Origin: Laguncularia racemosa
Taxonomy: Eukaryota; Streptophyta; Magnoliopsida; Myrtales; Combretaceae
Direction: 5' to 3'
NCBI GenBank assembly: GCA_037954665.1
Contig: JBBMOL010000298.1
Location: 496,001 to 560,000, forward strand
DNA: 64,000 nucleotides
The translations under genes and the position numbers were made by a program. This document shows, piece after piece, positions 47,101-59,100 of the stretch; the first letter of the stretch is position 1; each line of letters begins with the position of its first letter. The notes below the pieces were generated by a model, which ran no database searches, was not told the DNA's origin, and worked only from the letters and a program-made list of their open reading frames with translations.

Positions 47101-50100
47101 ATGCTATCTAAATTCTCTTTGGAGCTACTTGGTTGATAGCTACTTGCCAATGTGGTCCCAACCGCTGCCTTACTAATGTCTCATTGATGGTATTTACCTT
47201 AGTTTCCAATATCCCTATTAGGGATATTCTATTTATGCCACTCTCTTTTGTTATTTCTGCCACTTTGAGAGGGTCATTTAACCCTCTTACATTCCATGCT
47301 GCTATGTTCATGGGTTAGAGTGTGAAAATGGATTCCTTGTGGAGTTACGTGAAGGAACGGTACCTCTTCCTCTGTTTCTTCTTGCGTTTACCAGAGGAGT
47401 TGGAGCCTTTGCTTCCCTTGCAGCTGTTTCCAGGTGTCTTGGATGTTGTGTCAAGTAGTTTGGTCAGTAGAGTGTTTTCATAACTGCTGTCCTCGCTATC
47501 TTCATATGGTGCTGTAGTGTTTGTCTTGATGGGTATAGAAGTGTTGCAGGGCAAGAAGCTTGCTTTGGAAGGTTCTATACTGTTATGTGGATTGGTTTGT
47601 GGTACCTGGCTGTTAACTTCTGCCGTCTCTGTGTCTTTATCCTCGGAGTTGGGAGCTTGGTGGTGGCGGCCTTAGATGGTTGTACATTTGGTTTGAATTG
47701 GGTAGCCCTTCTTGCTGTCCTGGGGTGTAGCGGGTTTGGAGTGGTTAATGCTAGAAGATGAATGGTTTCCGCTAGAGGTGTTTTTTTAGGAGGTGGTGTT
47801 AGTTGCTTTGTTTTGTGTGGTTGTGTCGGTATAGGGAGGTTGCATTTCTTCTACGCTTGGCTTGGAAGGGTCTGTCAATGGGGGTGCGGTGGGTGTTTGG
47901 CATTTGTGTCCAAAGACTTGGCATTTTTTGCAATGAAGAGGGATCCATTGGTAATCAACGTTGATAAAGGCCACTGAGCCATTAGCTCTCTCAACTTCAA
48001 TCTGCTTGACCAGGTCTCTTCTTTCGTCGAGCTCTATTAGGACGCGGGCTTGATTAAGGCGTTGTCTAGAGGCTGTGAGTGTATCAGCCTTTAAGGGGAG
48101 ACCTACCCCGCTAACATTGTGGCTGAGACCTTCCGCGGAGAGAAGCTCGCATGGTATGCAGTTGAGGGTGATCCAAACTGGAACATGGGTGGGTTGAGGC
48201 TTGTCTAACCTCATTCCTTTCCTCCAACGTTGAAGGATGAGAAAGCGTTTGGAGAAGAACCACACTTTCTCTAGGATGGGTGTGATGTCTTTGTCTTTTT
48301 CAAATTGAAAGTAGTAGAAACCTTCAGGGTTGACCAGAATACCTTGGAGTCCGAAATCCTTCCAGAGCTTGGGGGCTATCGCGTGAACAAGGGTGTATGG
48401 CATTTTTCAACCAATGAAATATCCTACTAATGTAGACTCCCAATAGGTGGCTCCCTCGTCTTCGACGGATTGTGGAATCCTTACTTTGGGTATGTCGGAA
48501 GAGGTGTTTGGTGGGATGAATCGAAGATGGAAGTCTGGAGGGGATAGGGGTGTTCCTTGAAGGCAGGTTGTGGCGTAGGATTTTGCTGGTTTAGGTGGGG
48601 TTAGGTGATGGTTTTCCAGTTGATGTTGGTTGGAAAGAGGATGTTTTTGGTGTTTTTCAGAGTCCAATGTAGTTTTGCCATTAAGGGAAGGGTTTTGGGA
48701 GTGGATAAAATCAGAGTTGGACAAAAGGATGTTGTGAGTGGCATTTTGGGAAGACAATATGTCAAAGATGTTGGCTGTGGCAGGGGTGCAAGGCTCCAAG
48801 CTTGCTCTTTTGGAAAGGCCAGTTGTGACCTTTCCTAATTCTAATAGTGTATATAATGGCTTAGAGAGAGGAGAGAGCATTTTCTCATTCCTAAGCCACC
48901 TTAAGACCTTGGTTTACAAATTGTATCCTAATCAACCTTTGCTTTGGCTTTAGATTCATCTGATCCATTCCAAATAAATCACTTCATCTTCTAGTTAAAG
49001 CTTTGAGTATGTTTTTTGGTAAAATGAACATAGTTGACCAATATACTTGTAGTGAGAAAAGGACACTCTTAACCAAATGTGAGCGACCAGCATATGATAA
49101 AAATTTGCAAGTCCATTGGTTTATTCTTTTTGAAAACTTCTCCACAGGAAAGTGACAAGTCGACTTGTTAGGTTTCATCGATGATAAAGGAAGACCAAAA
49201 TATCTAACCGGTAACTCACCTAATGGAAATCACAAACTCTGATATATTCCCTCTTTGATATCTGAGTCCACACCACTCAAAAACACCTGACTTTTGTTTA
49301 GGTTTGCTTTAAGCCCTATTAAGAAGAAAAAATCTTCTAAACCCTCCTTGATCAAGGATATTGACCTCACATCACCTTTGGAGAAGATCATAACATCATC
49401 TACAAAACACAAGTGATTTATACGATCCTTCAGACATCTCCAATGATAAGAAAATCCATCCAATGTACTCACTTTTTCTCATGATGCATAAAAAGAGCTT
49501 CATAACAAGTATAAAAAGGTATGGTGATAGTAGATTACCTTGTCTGAGCCCCCTTGAGCTGGAAAAAAACCCCACCGGTTCTCCATTTAGATTTATAAAG
49601 AATTTTGCGGTGGAAGCACATTGCATAACCCAATCTATGAATTCTGGAAGAAAATCCAATGTTTGCATAACTTGTTCAAGTAGGCACCATCGCACATAAT
49701 CATATTGCTTCATAACACCTACTTTTACGACGCATCTTGCCCCACAGTTCTCCTTATGATAACCAATCCACAATCCTTCTCTCCTTGATGAAAGATATTT
49801 GTTCTTTCCCAATTAGGTAAGGAAGAACCAAATTTAATCGTTTTGCCAAAATCTTAGATATACAATTGTGTAACGTGCTACAACATGAAATAAGCCGAAA
49901 GTCAAATAGAGAGGAGGGATTGCCAACCTTCAGAACTAGAGAGATTGCAGTGGAATTTATGGATTTGAGGATCTTCCTTGAAACAAAGAAGTCTTTTATA
50001 GCTACACACACATCCATTCCTATAATATCCCATGCTTTTCAAAAGAAGTTAGCATTAAAATCATCCGGACCCAATGCTTTATCTTTAGCCATCATATCAA

Positions 50101-53100
50101 GTGTTTCTTTGATCTCCTCATCCATCACTGGCTTTATCAACAACTCTCCATCTATACTTCTAGCTCTTTTTGCAACAAGAGCTTCTATACGATCAAATAA
50201 ATGTGTGGGTTGCCTTAGCTCTTTTAACAGCCCCTCAAAAAAATTTATTGCATGATCTTTTATCTCCTATGGTGAATTGAGAAGCTTACCAGAACCATCC
50301 ATTAAAGATCTTATAGAATCTTTTTGAAACTTTTGCTTTAAAAGACTCTTCTGCCACATTAAGCAAGGAGGCCTCTTTGAAAGCCACTTCTTCCTCACCC
50401 CACTTTGCCTTACTTAGGTGTTGACAATTCCATTCTTAAATATCATATCGGTTGGACCGTGCATCATTCACATAACTTCCTGAGCTCTCTCTTTAGCAAC
50501 TTAAGTTTAAATACAACCTGGAACATTGGTGTACCATTGACTTTGGTGTTCCATACTTGTGGCACTCTATTCTTGAAATCCGAGCCCAACAATCAAAAAA
50601 CTTCAAAAATGTTTTCCTCATAGCAGTTTCATCATTAAATCTAACAATTAACGAGCAATTGTCAAACATACCAGGACTTTTAATCCGCACCTCAAAAAGA
50701 GGATAATTAGACAACCAAGAGTGGTTTACTAATACTCGGTCCAACTGCACAAAAGTGGGATTAGATGGGTAGCTATTCGATCAAGTAAACCAAATGCCCA
50801 ACGAATGTACATTTTCCAATTCCACCTCAAAACAAAATTTATTTAAGTCATCAATTCCACTAGTTGGAGTCATATTTCCTCCCAACTTATCACAAATGTT
50901 CCTGTATTCATTGAAGTCGCTTAACATAACCCAAGGCTTAGAAATTGATGAACTCAGCAATTTTAATTCCATCTAAAGTATATTCCTAAGTGCTTCATTA
51001 ATCGCACCATATGCATAACAAGAAAGGGACTTGCCCAATAGCTCACATTTACAATGTATGAATTGATCCGAAGACACCAATACTAAGACATTCCAAACAG
51101 TTGAATTCCAAGCAATCCATATACAGCCACTTAGATGTGTTTCAAGCTACCAATCGAGCCAAAACCTCTCCCGCACCTTCTGAGTATTTGCTTGCTTCAC
51201 TTTTGTTTCGACTATACTTAAAAGAGATATTCTGTAATGGTTACACAACCTAACGTCCTCTTCACATTTTTTGGGGTTGTTTAACCCCCTTATATTCCAT
51301 GATGCTAACATGTAGACAAAAAGGAAAGATGAAAATCACTCACTCGGAGAGGGAAGGCAAAATTCCCTCTGTCTTCTCCCATTCTTTTTTCTCCCTTGCT
51401 CTTCTTTTCCTAGATTTCTTCTTTCTTTTCTTAGATCCGTTGACATCTGGTGCTTCCTAAATGGCATTGACAACAAACCTAGCTTTTTATTCACCACCAT
51501 GGGTTAGTGATTGATTTGGTGTTTCATTAACCATTGATGGTGACACAATGTTAGTATCGCCTTCACTTTCATTTAATCCCACGTCTGGAGACCTTTGACA
51601 TAGCATCAAACTCACCTTCATCTCCATTTGACATATCACCCAAAACACCAAATTCATCATACTCACCCTAGGATATCACCATGTCAAAGTGTAACGTTGA
51701 AGGCTCACCATCCATGCAATGAACATGACCAAATTTAGAGTTGCTTTCAATGACCCCAATTACTACCGCTTTAGCCTTTCCCTTACCAAGTGTGACTGGT
51801 CTCAGAGTCTAGTTTTCTTAACTGTTTCTTCTCTGAAAAAGATACTTCCTACATGCTTGCTATCCCCCTTCAAGCCTATTTGCTCAACTGGATTACTAAC
51901 TAATGTTTCTTTTGCTACACTAACTACATCTACCTCCCTCTTCTTGTTGTTGTTATCCAAATAAGGACACTTCAAATCATTATGCCCAAATACACCTTAT
52001 TTAGAACAACGAAGTGGGAGAATGTGGTATTCAACATCTACCCTGTGAATGGATCCATCCGCACATTCCATTTGAAAGTTAGTCAGGAACTCTCCATTTG
52101 CCTCTAAAAAACATGAAGAAGAATATTGTATTTCTTGTTTTTGAAATATACAAGAAGATAGCCTTTTATAAGCTTGATTACAGGATTACAAAAGGAAATA
52201 AATAAATGCAAATAAACCAAGGTGTTTTCTATGAGCAAAAATAATAATTACATAAAAGAAAAAAAAAACTGAAATAAATGAAAATTACTATAATCCTATT
52301 TTAATTTGAGCCTAAATAGCCAAGGTTATCTATACAATTAAGAGCCTATAAATGCAACCTACTAAAAACGGAATAACAAAAAATAAATGATTTTCTACAG
52401 CTAATATACAAAAAAAATCTTTGATTTTCCAACACTCCCCCTCAAGTTGGCATGAAAATATCTTTTAATGCCAGCTTGAAGATCAAATTGTTACTTGTGA
52501 AGGTCTTTAGTTAAGATATCTACTGTTTGGTCACTAGAAGGAACATATACCATACAGATCTCCCCTCTATCAATTTTTTCTTTGATGAAGTGCTTGTCTA
52601 TTTCCACACATTTTGTCCGATCATGAAGAACTGGGTTGTGAGCAATGGCAATTGCTAATTTATTATCGCAGTACACTGTAATCGGTAGTGGAGTAGAAAT
52701 CTTCAATTCTTCAAGAACTCTCCTAATCCGCAAGACTTCACAAATTCCATGAGCCGCAGATCTAAACTCGACTTCTACACTACTTCTCGCCACAACACTT
52801 TGCTTCTTACTTCTCCAGGTCACCAAGTTTCCTCCTACGAAGGTACAATATCCTGAAGTAGATCGTCTGTCCGTTACACTCCTAACCCAATTTGCATCTG
52901 TAAATGCCTTTATTTGTAGGTGCCTATGATTTTTAAATAGTAGTCCTCTTCCAGGAGTCCCTTAAGTACCTAAGAATTTGATAGATAGCATTTAAGTGGT
53001 TGGAGTTTGGAGAGTGCACAAATTGGCTAACCACGCTAATGGTGAAGGCGATATCAGGACGAGTGTGTAAGAGGTAGATTAATCTTCCCACAAGTCTCTA

Positions 53101-56100
53101 ATATTGTTCTCTATTAACACCATCAGCTGTATCGGTTACTTGTAGTTTCTTATTGGGTTCAATTAGGGTCTCAGCTGCCTTGCATCCAAGCATACCAATC
53201 TCGCTGAGTAGGTCAAGTACATATTTTCATTGATTGATAAATATCCCCTCCTTTGATCTAGCAAACTCAATACCGATGAAGTATTTCACTATCCCCAAAT
53301 CTTTGATCTCAAATTCTGTGGCAATGCTTCTTTTTAATGCCTCAATTTCCTTAACATTAGGGGTGGGAATTGCGAGGCGGGTCTGCGGGCTAACCCGCCC
53401 CGCCCGCAAAAAAATGCGGGGCTGGCCAAAAATTTTGGCCCGCTGAAGCTGTGGACCATTTTGACCCGCGCCCGCGTGACCCGCAGGGCGAGGCGGGCAA
53501 GTTCCCTCGGGCGCGGGTTGGCCCGCGGACCCGCGATCAGAAAAAAAAAAAAAAAAATTGCTGATTGGCGACGGCAACGGCGACGGTGAGCCATTGGCTA
53601 CCCAGTTCATCGAATACCTACATCATACCCAAGTACAACACTCGACTACTTGAGTCGAGCTTGTGAACTACGACAAGTGGAGCGTTAGGGCAAAGGATGT
53701 CTTCTCAGGTGAAGCGGAAGAGTACAGGGCGAGGTTCGTGGTGGTGGCAACTGGGGAGAGCTGTGATTCACTGGCTAGATCAAGCCAAGGTTCGTTAGGG
53801 CAAAGGATGTCTTGTCTGGACATGGTACGGACTTGAGAAGATCGGAGGGAAGGATAGGAGGTCCGGCGAGGTTCATCAGAGTGCAGCCAGCCTCTGCTAA
53901 TACAGCCACCATTTTGTCGACGGCGGCCTTTTCGCCAACGCAAGGTACGTTTAGACATGGAAAGAGGACTGTCATCTCCAGTTTGTGACTGAGTGTGGGG
54001 GGACAAGGGAGGAGTCGAGGGCCTCGTCGAGGACTGTCGACTCGAGGCGAGGACAACGGTCGACGGACGAGGGAGGAGTCGAGGTGACAACGGTCGACTG
54101 ATGAGCGAGGAGTCGAGGTGAGGACGACGGTCGACGGACAAGCGAATAGTCGAGGTGAGGATGACGGTCGACAGACGCTGCGGATGAGGTGAGGATGCGG
54201 TCGACGAAGTCGAGGTGAGGATGACACAGGCCACTGCGGGTCGTCGTGGGCTAGCCCGCTTGGCCCGCGGGGTGGGGCGGGCTGATTTTGCTGACCAGCG
54301 AGACTTGCGGGCCACTGTGGGTCAGCCCGCATGCGGGTCAGGGCTGGCCGACCCATTTGGCCCGCATTACCGGCCCTACTTAACATCATCACCTATAAGA
54401 ATAATATCATTGACATAAACAATGTGTAGCCAATTTCCCTGTCTCTAAATGTTTATAGAACAAGTTATGATTAGCTAGACTCTGAGACTATCCATATCCT
54501 TTTATGACCTTCCAGAACCTTTCAAACCAAGCCCGAGGAGATTGCTTGAGTCCATACAAGGATTTCTTCAATATGCAAACCTTGTTTTTACCAAACCTCT
54601 TCTCAAAGCCTGGTGGGAGATTCATAAACACTCCTTCTTCCAATTCACCATTCAAAAAAGCATTGTTTACATCAAATTGATGCAAAGGCCAATTACGATT
54701 TGCTGCTATGGAAAGAATGACACAAATCCAATTTATCTTGGCTACTAGGGCAAACGTCTCTTGATAGTCAACTCCAAAAGACTAAGTGAACCCCTTTGCC
54801 ACAAGTTGTGCTTTGCATCTTTCTATGTTTCCATCAGCCTTGCATTTTATAGAAAAAACCCACTTGCATCCAACAGTGGTCTTGTCCTTTGGCAAATCAA
54901 CAACTTCCTAAGTCCCATTTTTCAAAAGAGCATCCATCTCCTCCTTGACCCGCTAACTTCCAAGCCGGATTACTAAATGCTTCCTATATTGTTCTAGGTC
55001 CAGACAAGTTAGAGATTTTTATGTGAGATTTTTTGATAAGGAAGTATTTTGCAATGGGATGTTTTGTTGTGCAGGAACGAACTCCTTTTCTAATGGCTAT
55101 AGGAAGATCCAGGTCAAGGTTAGGAATTACCTGTGTTTCTTGGAGACTACCACTCAGTTCTTGAGTTTAGGAGGGAGCTAAAGGGTCAATTTGAACAGTC
55201 TTCCTTTTATGAAACCTTTTCCTAGAATAAACTAGAGGCTCAATTACAGATTTTTGCAATATTTCTCCCCCCGTATTAGGTAAAGCCAATTCGAGTATCT
55301 GTCGACTAGGATCACTGTCATTTTCCTGTTTTTCTTGTTCTTGTTCATCAAAACATTTAAATTCATTTTATGCAACGGTTTAGATATTCGCCAAAAATCA
55401 TCTTCATCTAGGCCATACTCTCCCCGAAGTTGATTTTTGTTAAAAAATGGTATTTTTTTCCATGAAAATCACATCCATACTTATGTAGGTTTTCTTTGAG
55501 ATAGGATTAAAACACTTGTATCCCTTTTTATTAGAAGCATATACAATAAATATGCATTTTTCAGATTTGGGATCCAATTTTGACTGAAAATTAGTTGGAA
55601 TGTGAACAAAACATGTACATCTAAAAATCTTTAAAGGGATGTCTAATGACATTTGAAGGATTGGAAAGTTTTCTTTTAACTTGTTTAGAGTCGTGTTGTG
55701 GTGTATCACAACAAGTAGATTGGTGAACTATACCCTTATTCTTTAAAAAATCCCCTAAACATTGATTAAAATATTCAATTCCATTGTCTGATCTTAGGAT
55801 GCAAATTTTTGTTTCAAATTGAGTTTCAATCATATTGAAAAAATCCTGGAAAAGTTTTCCAACTTCTAATTTCCTACTTATAAGATAAACCCAACAAATT
55901 CTAGTGTGATAATTAATAAAAGTTATAAATCCCTTTTTTCTAGATAATGTTTTTATTTTTGAAGGCTCCCAAACATCACTGTGAATCATAAAAAATGGTT
56001 TTTATGGATAGTATGGCTTAAGTGCAAAATTTATTCAATGACTTTTTGATAAACAAGAAGTTTCACATTGAAGTAAAGAGCAATCAACACCCTTAAAAAT

Positions 56101-59100
56101 ATGAGGAAACAAGTCTCAATTAAGAAAAACTAAGATGACCAAGTCTAAGATGCCATTCCATTATTTTATCTTAAGTAGGGTTCAAACTCATACTGTTGTA
56201 TGCTTGAGCCCTTTTATTACTAGGAATAGTCTCGTAAAAGTAATAAAGTCCGCCTATCTCTTTAGCTCTCCTAATCATCATCCCTAAGTTTTGATCTTGA
56301 AAAACACAAGATAAATCATAAAAAATAACACGACATTTAGAATCTTTTGCAAGTTTGCTAACTGATCGAAGGTTACATTTGAGTCTTGAGACATGGAGTA
56401 CAGATTTAAGACCTATACTCTTAGTCAAATTAATATTTCCTCATCCAGCAATGGAAGAGAAATTACCATTAGTAATACGAACTTTTTCATGACCAGAACA
56501 AGGTTTATATGAATGAAATGAATGGGATAAATTTGTCATATGATTAGAAGCTCAAGAATCATTGATCCATGGGTTTGATTTTCTACCTGCATGAACCATA
56601 GAACAATTAGGAGTATCAGTAGCCAAATTGGAGTTAAGCAATTTTAGGAGTTGATCAATCTGCTCCTTGCTAAATGAGTTAGGTTGTTCAGTAGCTGCAT
56701 TTGCAAAGGATTGTTGTCGTTTGTTCCTCGGTTTCCAGTCTACAGGTTTGCCATGAAGGTGCCAGCAAGTTTCCCTAAGGTGGCATGGTTTGTTACAATG
56801 GTCACACCATACTCGGGGTTTTTCTTCATTCCTCTACAAGTTCGGACCATTCCGTTTGCTGATATGAGCTTCAACAACATTGAATGCAAAGCCTTTAGTT
56901 AGGCTGGCTGAGACGGTATTTTTCCCAAGCATTACACTTTTACGGTTTCTTCATGACAGACCTCGGAAAAAACCTCATTGATGGAGGGCAGAGGGTTTTT
57001 CCCAATGATTCTACCTCTAACCTCATCAAATTCCACATTAAGGCCAGCAAGGAATTTGAAAACTCGATTTACATCAACAATTGCTTTATAACGACATGCA
57101 TCATCAAGACACTTCCATTCTTGATCGTTAAATAGATCTAAATCTTGCCATATTCTTTTCAAAGAATTAAAATACTTGGTAACAAAATCATTACCTTGAT
57201 GAATATCATCAAGTTTTAATGAGTTCAAAAACCTGAGATTAATTACCTAAATCTAAGTACATTTGGGTGACATTATCCCAAAGTTCCATGGCAGTAGAAT
57301 AACACATGTAGTTTGCCCTAATGTCCTCCTCCATGGAATTTTCAGCATCCCATGTAGAGTAAGCTGGATCCTCAAGGGCTAGCTCCTTCTTCTCTCCTAT
57401 CAGGTAGCCAATTTTTCCTCTACCACAGATGTAGATGCGTACAAACTGAGACCAATGAAGAAAATTCTCTCCATTCAGCTGTATTGTAGTGATTTGAACT
57501 AGGTGAAAGTCATGTGGTCTGTTTGTGGAGTTTTGGGTTTCGGGGACAACTTTAGACATGGTGGGAGTTTAGATAAAGGAGCAAGACAAACTTAAGGATT
57601 CCAGAAATCAAAGTAATTCCTACTCTGATACCATAAAAAGCATGAAGAAGAATATTGTATTTCTTGTTTTTGAAATGTACAAGAAGACAGCATTTTATAG
57701 GCTTGATTACAAGACTACAAAAGAAAATAAATAAATGCAAATAAACCTAGGTGTTTTCTATGGGCAAAAATAATAATTACTTAAAAGAAAAAAGAAACTG
57801 AAATAAACGAAAATTGCTAGAATCTTATTCTAATTTGAGCCTAAATAAACAAGGTTATTTGTACAATTAAAAACCTATAAATGCCACTTGCTAAAAATAG
57901 AATAACAAAAAATAAATGATTTTCTACAGCTAATATACAGAAAAAATCTTGACTTTCCAACAAACTCCATTTCAATCGATGCCCTAACATACTTCACTTT
58001 AGCATTTGTTGCCATGATATGTCTACTGAGAGTGGTTTACCTAGTGCACTAACCACATATCCAATACCCTCATTATGAAGGAATTCCATTGGAACACCCC
58101 AAAATCTTACCCAAACCGACATCTTCCTTAGTCTCACGTGAGATAGGGACATGCCTATGCACCACCTCTCCAAGACCAACAACTTATTTGAAAAAAAACC
58201 AAGGTTGTTGCATGGCATTCAAGAGGGAACCTTCATCAGAAAACTTAAAGAGAAAGAAGCCAAGTCCATTGGAAAGCAACTCCATCAAGCCCTATATTAC
58301 CACAATTCTAGTAATCTTCTATACAACCGAGAAAGGTGGGCTATGACGAAGGAAATAACCAACTAATGTGTTTTTCCACAACTTTTCTCTTCGAACCTTC
58401 CCATCCACTCTTAGCAGAGGATGCTATTCCAATGCTACATTTACTTTAGGAGCCTAGTATGGTGGGGTAGAACCCTACTTGCCTGAAACTATTTCCACAA
58501 AATATATATATATATATATATATTCGGCTTGAGTTTTTCTTGTTTCCTAGAAACCACAGTTGGATTTCTCCTTTTTTCCAAATCCGCCGTTACACTGTTT
58601 TCAATGTCTTCCAACACCTAGGTCAACTCTTTTAGATTGTCACTTGAAAGGGATGAGGATACTTTTGCTTTTCCAGCTTTTTCTTTCCTATCAATGCCAA
58701 AATCAGCTAATTTGTTTTGTCTAATGGGTAATGACTTTTCATCTAGCCTTGGTAAGGTCACATCAATTGCTTGCTTTTCCTCCTCAAGCCCCACACTCTA
58801 CTTAGCCTTCAAACCATTCTCTTCCCTCAGCTGGTTTTTCCTAGTCAGAAACTGGTCTTGCTAAATTTGAATTTGAGGAATCCCTAGATGATTCCATTGT
58901 GACCACTAGCCAACATTTTTTCCGACCATTACGAACTGACCATACAACCCTCATAGCAAGGGCTTTAGCTGCAAAGTCCTCAAAAAAGACCCTTTTATGT
59001 CTTCTAACAAATGTTTTCATCAAGTTCCAGTAAAACTTCAAACAACTACTAAATATAAAGATGACTGACACACTAGAGTTTATATGTACTAAAACTAGAA

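Larger units (their letters stand above)
43612..48900 (-). mobile_element. Full-length L1-type LINE with target duplications
   Basis: Element 43626-48886 (5261 bp) flanked by ATTCCTAAGACACC (43612-43625) and ATTCCTAAGCCACC (48887-48900), 13 of 14 bases equal, with the T-run of its A-tail at 43626-43632. It holds both ORFs in order on the minus strand. It is inserted into RT-end sequence of the outer LINE, so it is younger than that element. Confidence 0.94.
52491..54985 (-). pseudogene. copia RT and RNase H, interrupted by hAT
   Basis: RT: HQFDVNNAFLNGELEEGVFM and KKSLYGLKQSPRAWFERF (54488-54685). After the hAT: FEIKDLGIVKYFIGIEFARS (53227-53340), so the insertion lies after the catalytic Y-x-DD region. 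RNase H at 52491-52826 is open for 111 codons: WRSKKQSVVARSSVEVEFR, YCDNKLAIAIAHNPVLHDRT and VDILTKDLHK. Confidence 0.88.
52106..57962 (-). mobile_element. Ty1/copia element (minus) with both LTRs and a nested hAT
   Basis: LTRs at about 52106-52434 and 57634-57962, with roughly 30 differences by eye over 320 bp, so an old insertion. On the minus strand the primer site TGGTATCAGAGTA (57621-57633) follows the 5' LTR, and the purine tract (52435-52450) precedes the 3' LTR. gag, protease, integrase, RT and RNase H are all traceable. The flanks rejoin LINE ORF1 reading (IEME... with ANGEF), which confirms insertion into the outer LINE. An hAT element at 53358-54378 interrupts RT. Confidence 0.93.
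39813..59090 (-). mobile_element. Outer LINE (minus) carrying three nested insertions
   Basis: Pieces of one minus-strand L1-type LINE: 3' end and zf-RVT (39813-about 40290, T-run at 39813-39827), RT C-terminus (about 43370-43625), ORF2 and part of ORF1 (48901-about 52105), and the rest of ORF1 (57963-about 59090). They are separated by a copia fragment, a complete LINE and a complete copia. ORF order and strand are consistent. The 5' end is not exactly placed and no target duplication was found for it. Confidence 0.8.

Noticed and set aside
53334..54392. Long overlapping minus-strand frames up to 215 codons
   Set aside because: They lie inside the GC-rich hAT element, where stop codons are rare by composition. 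Proline/serine/arginine content follows the repeat; no domain is visible.
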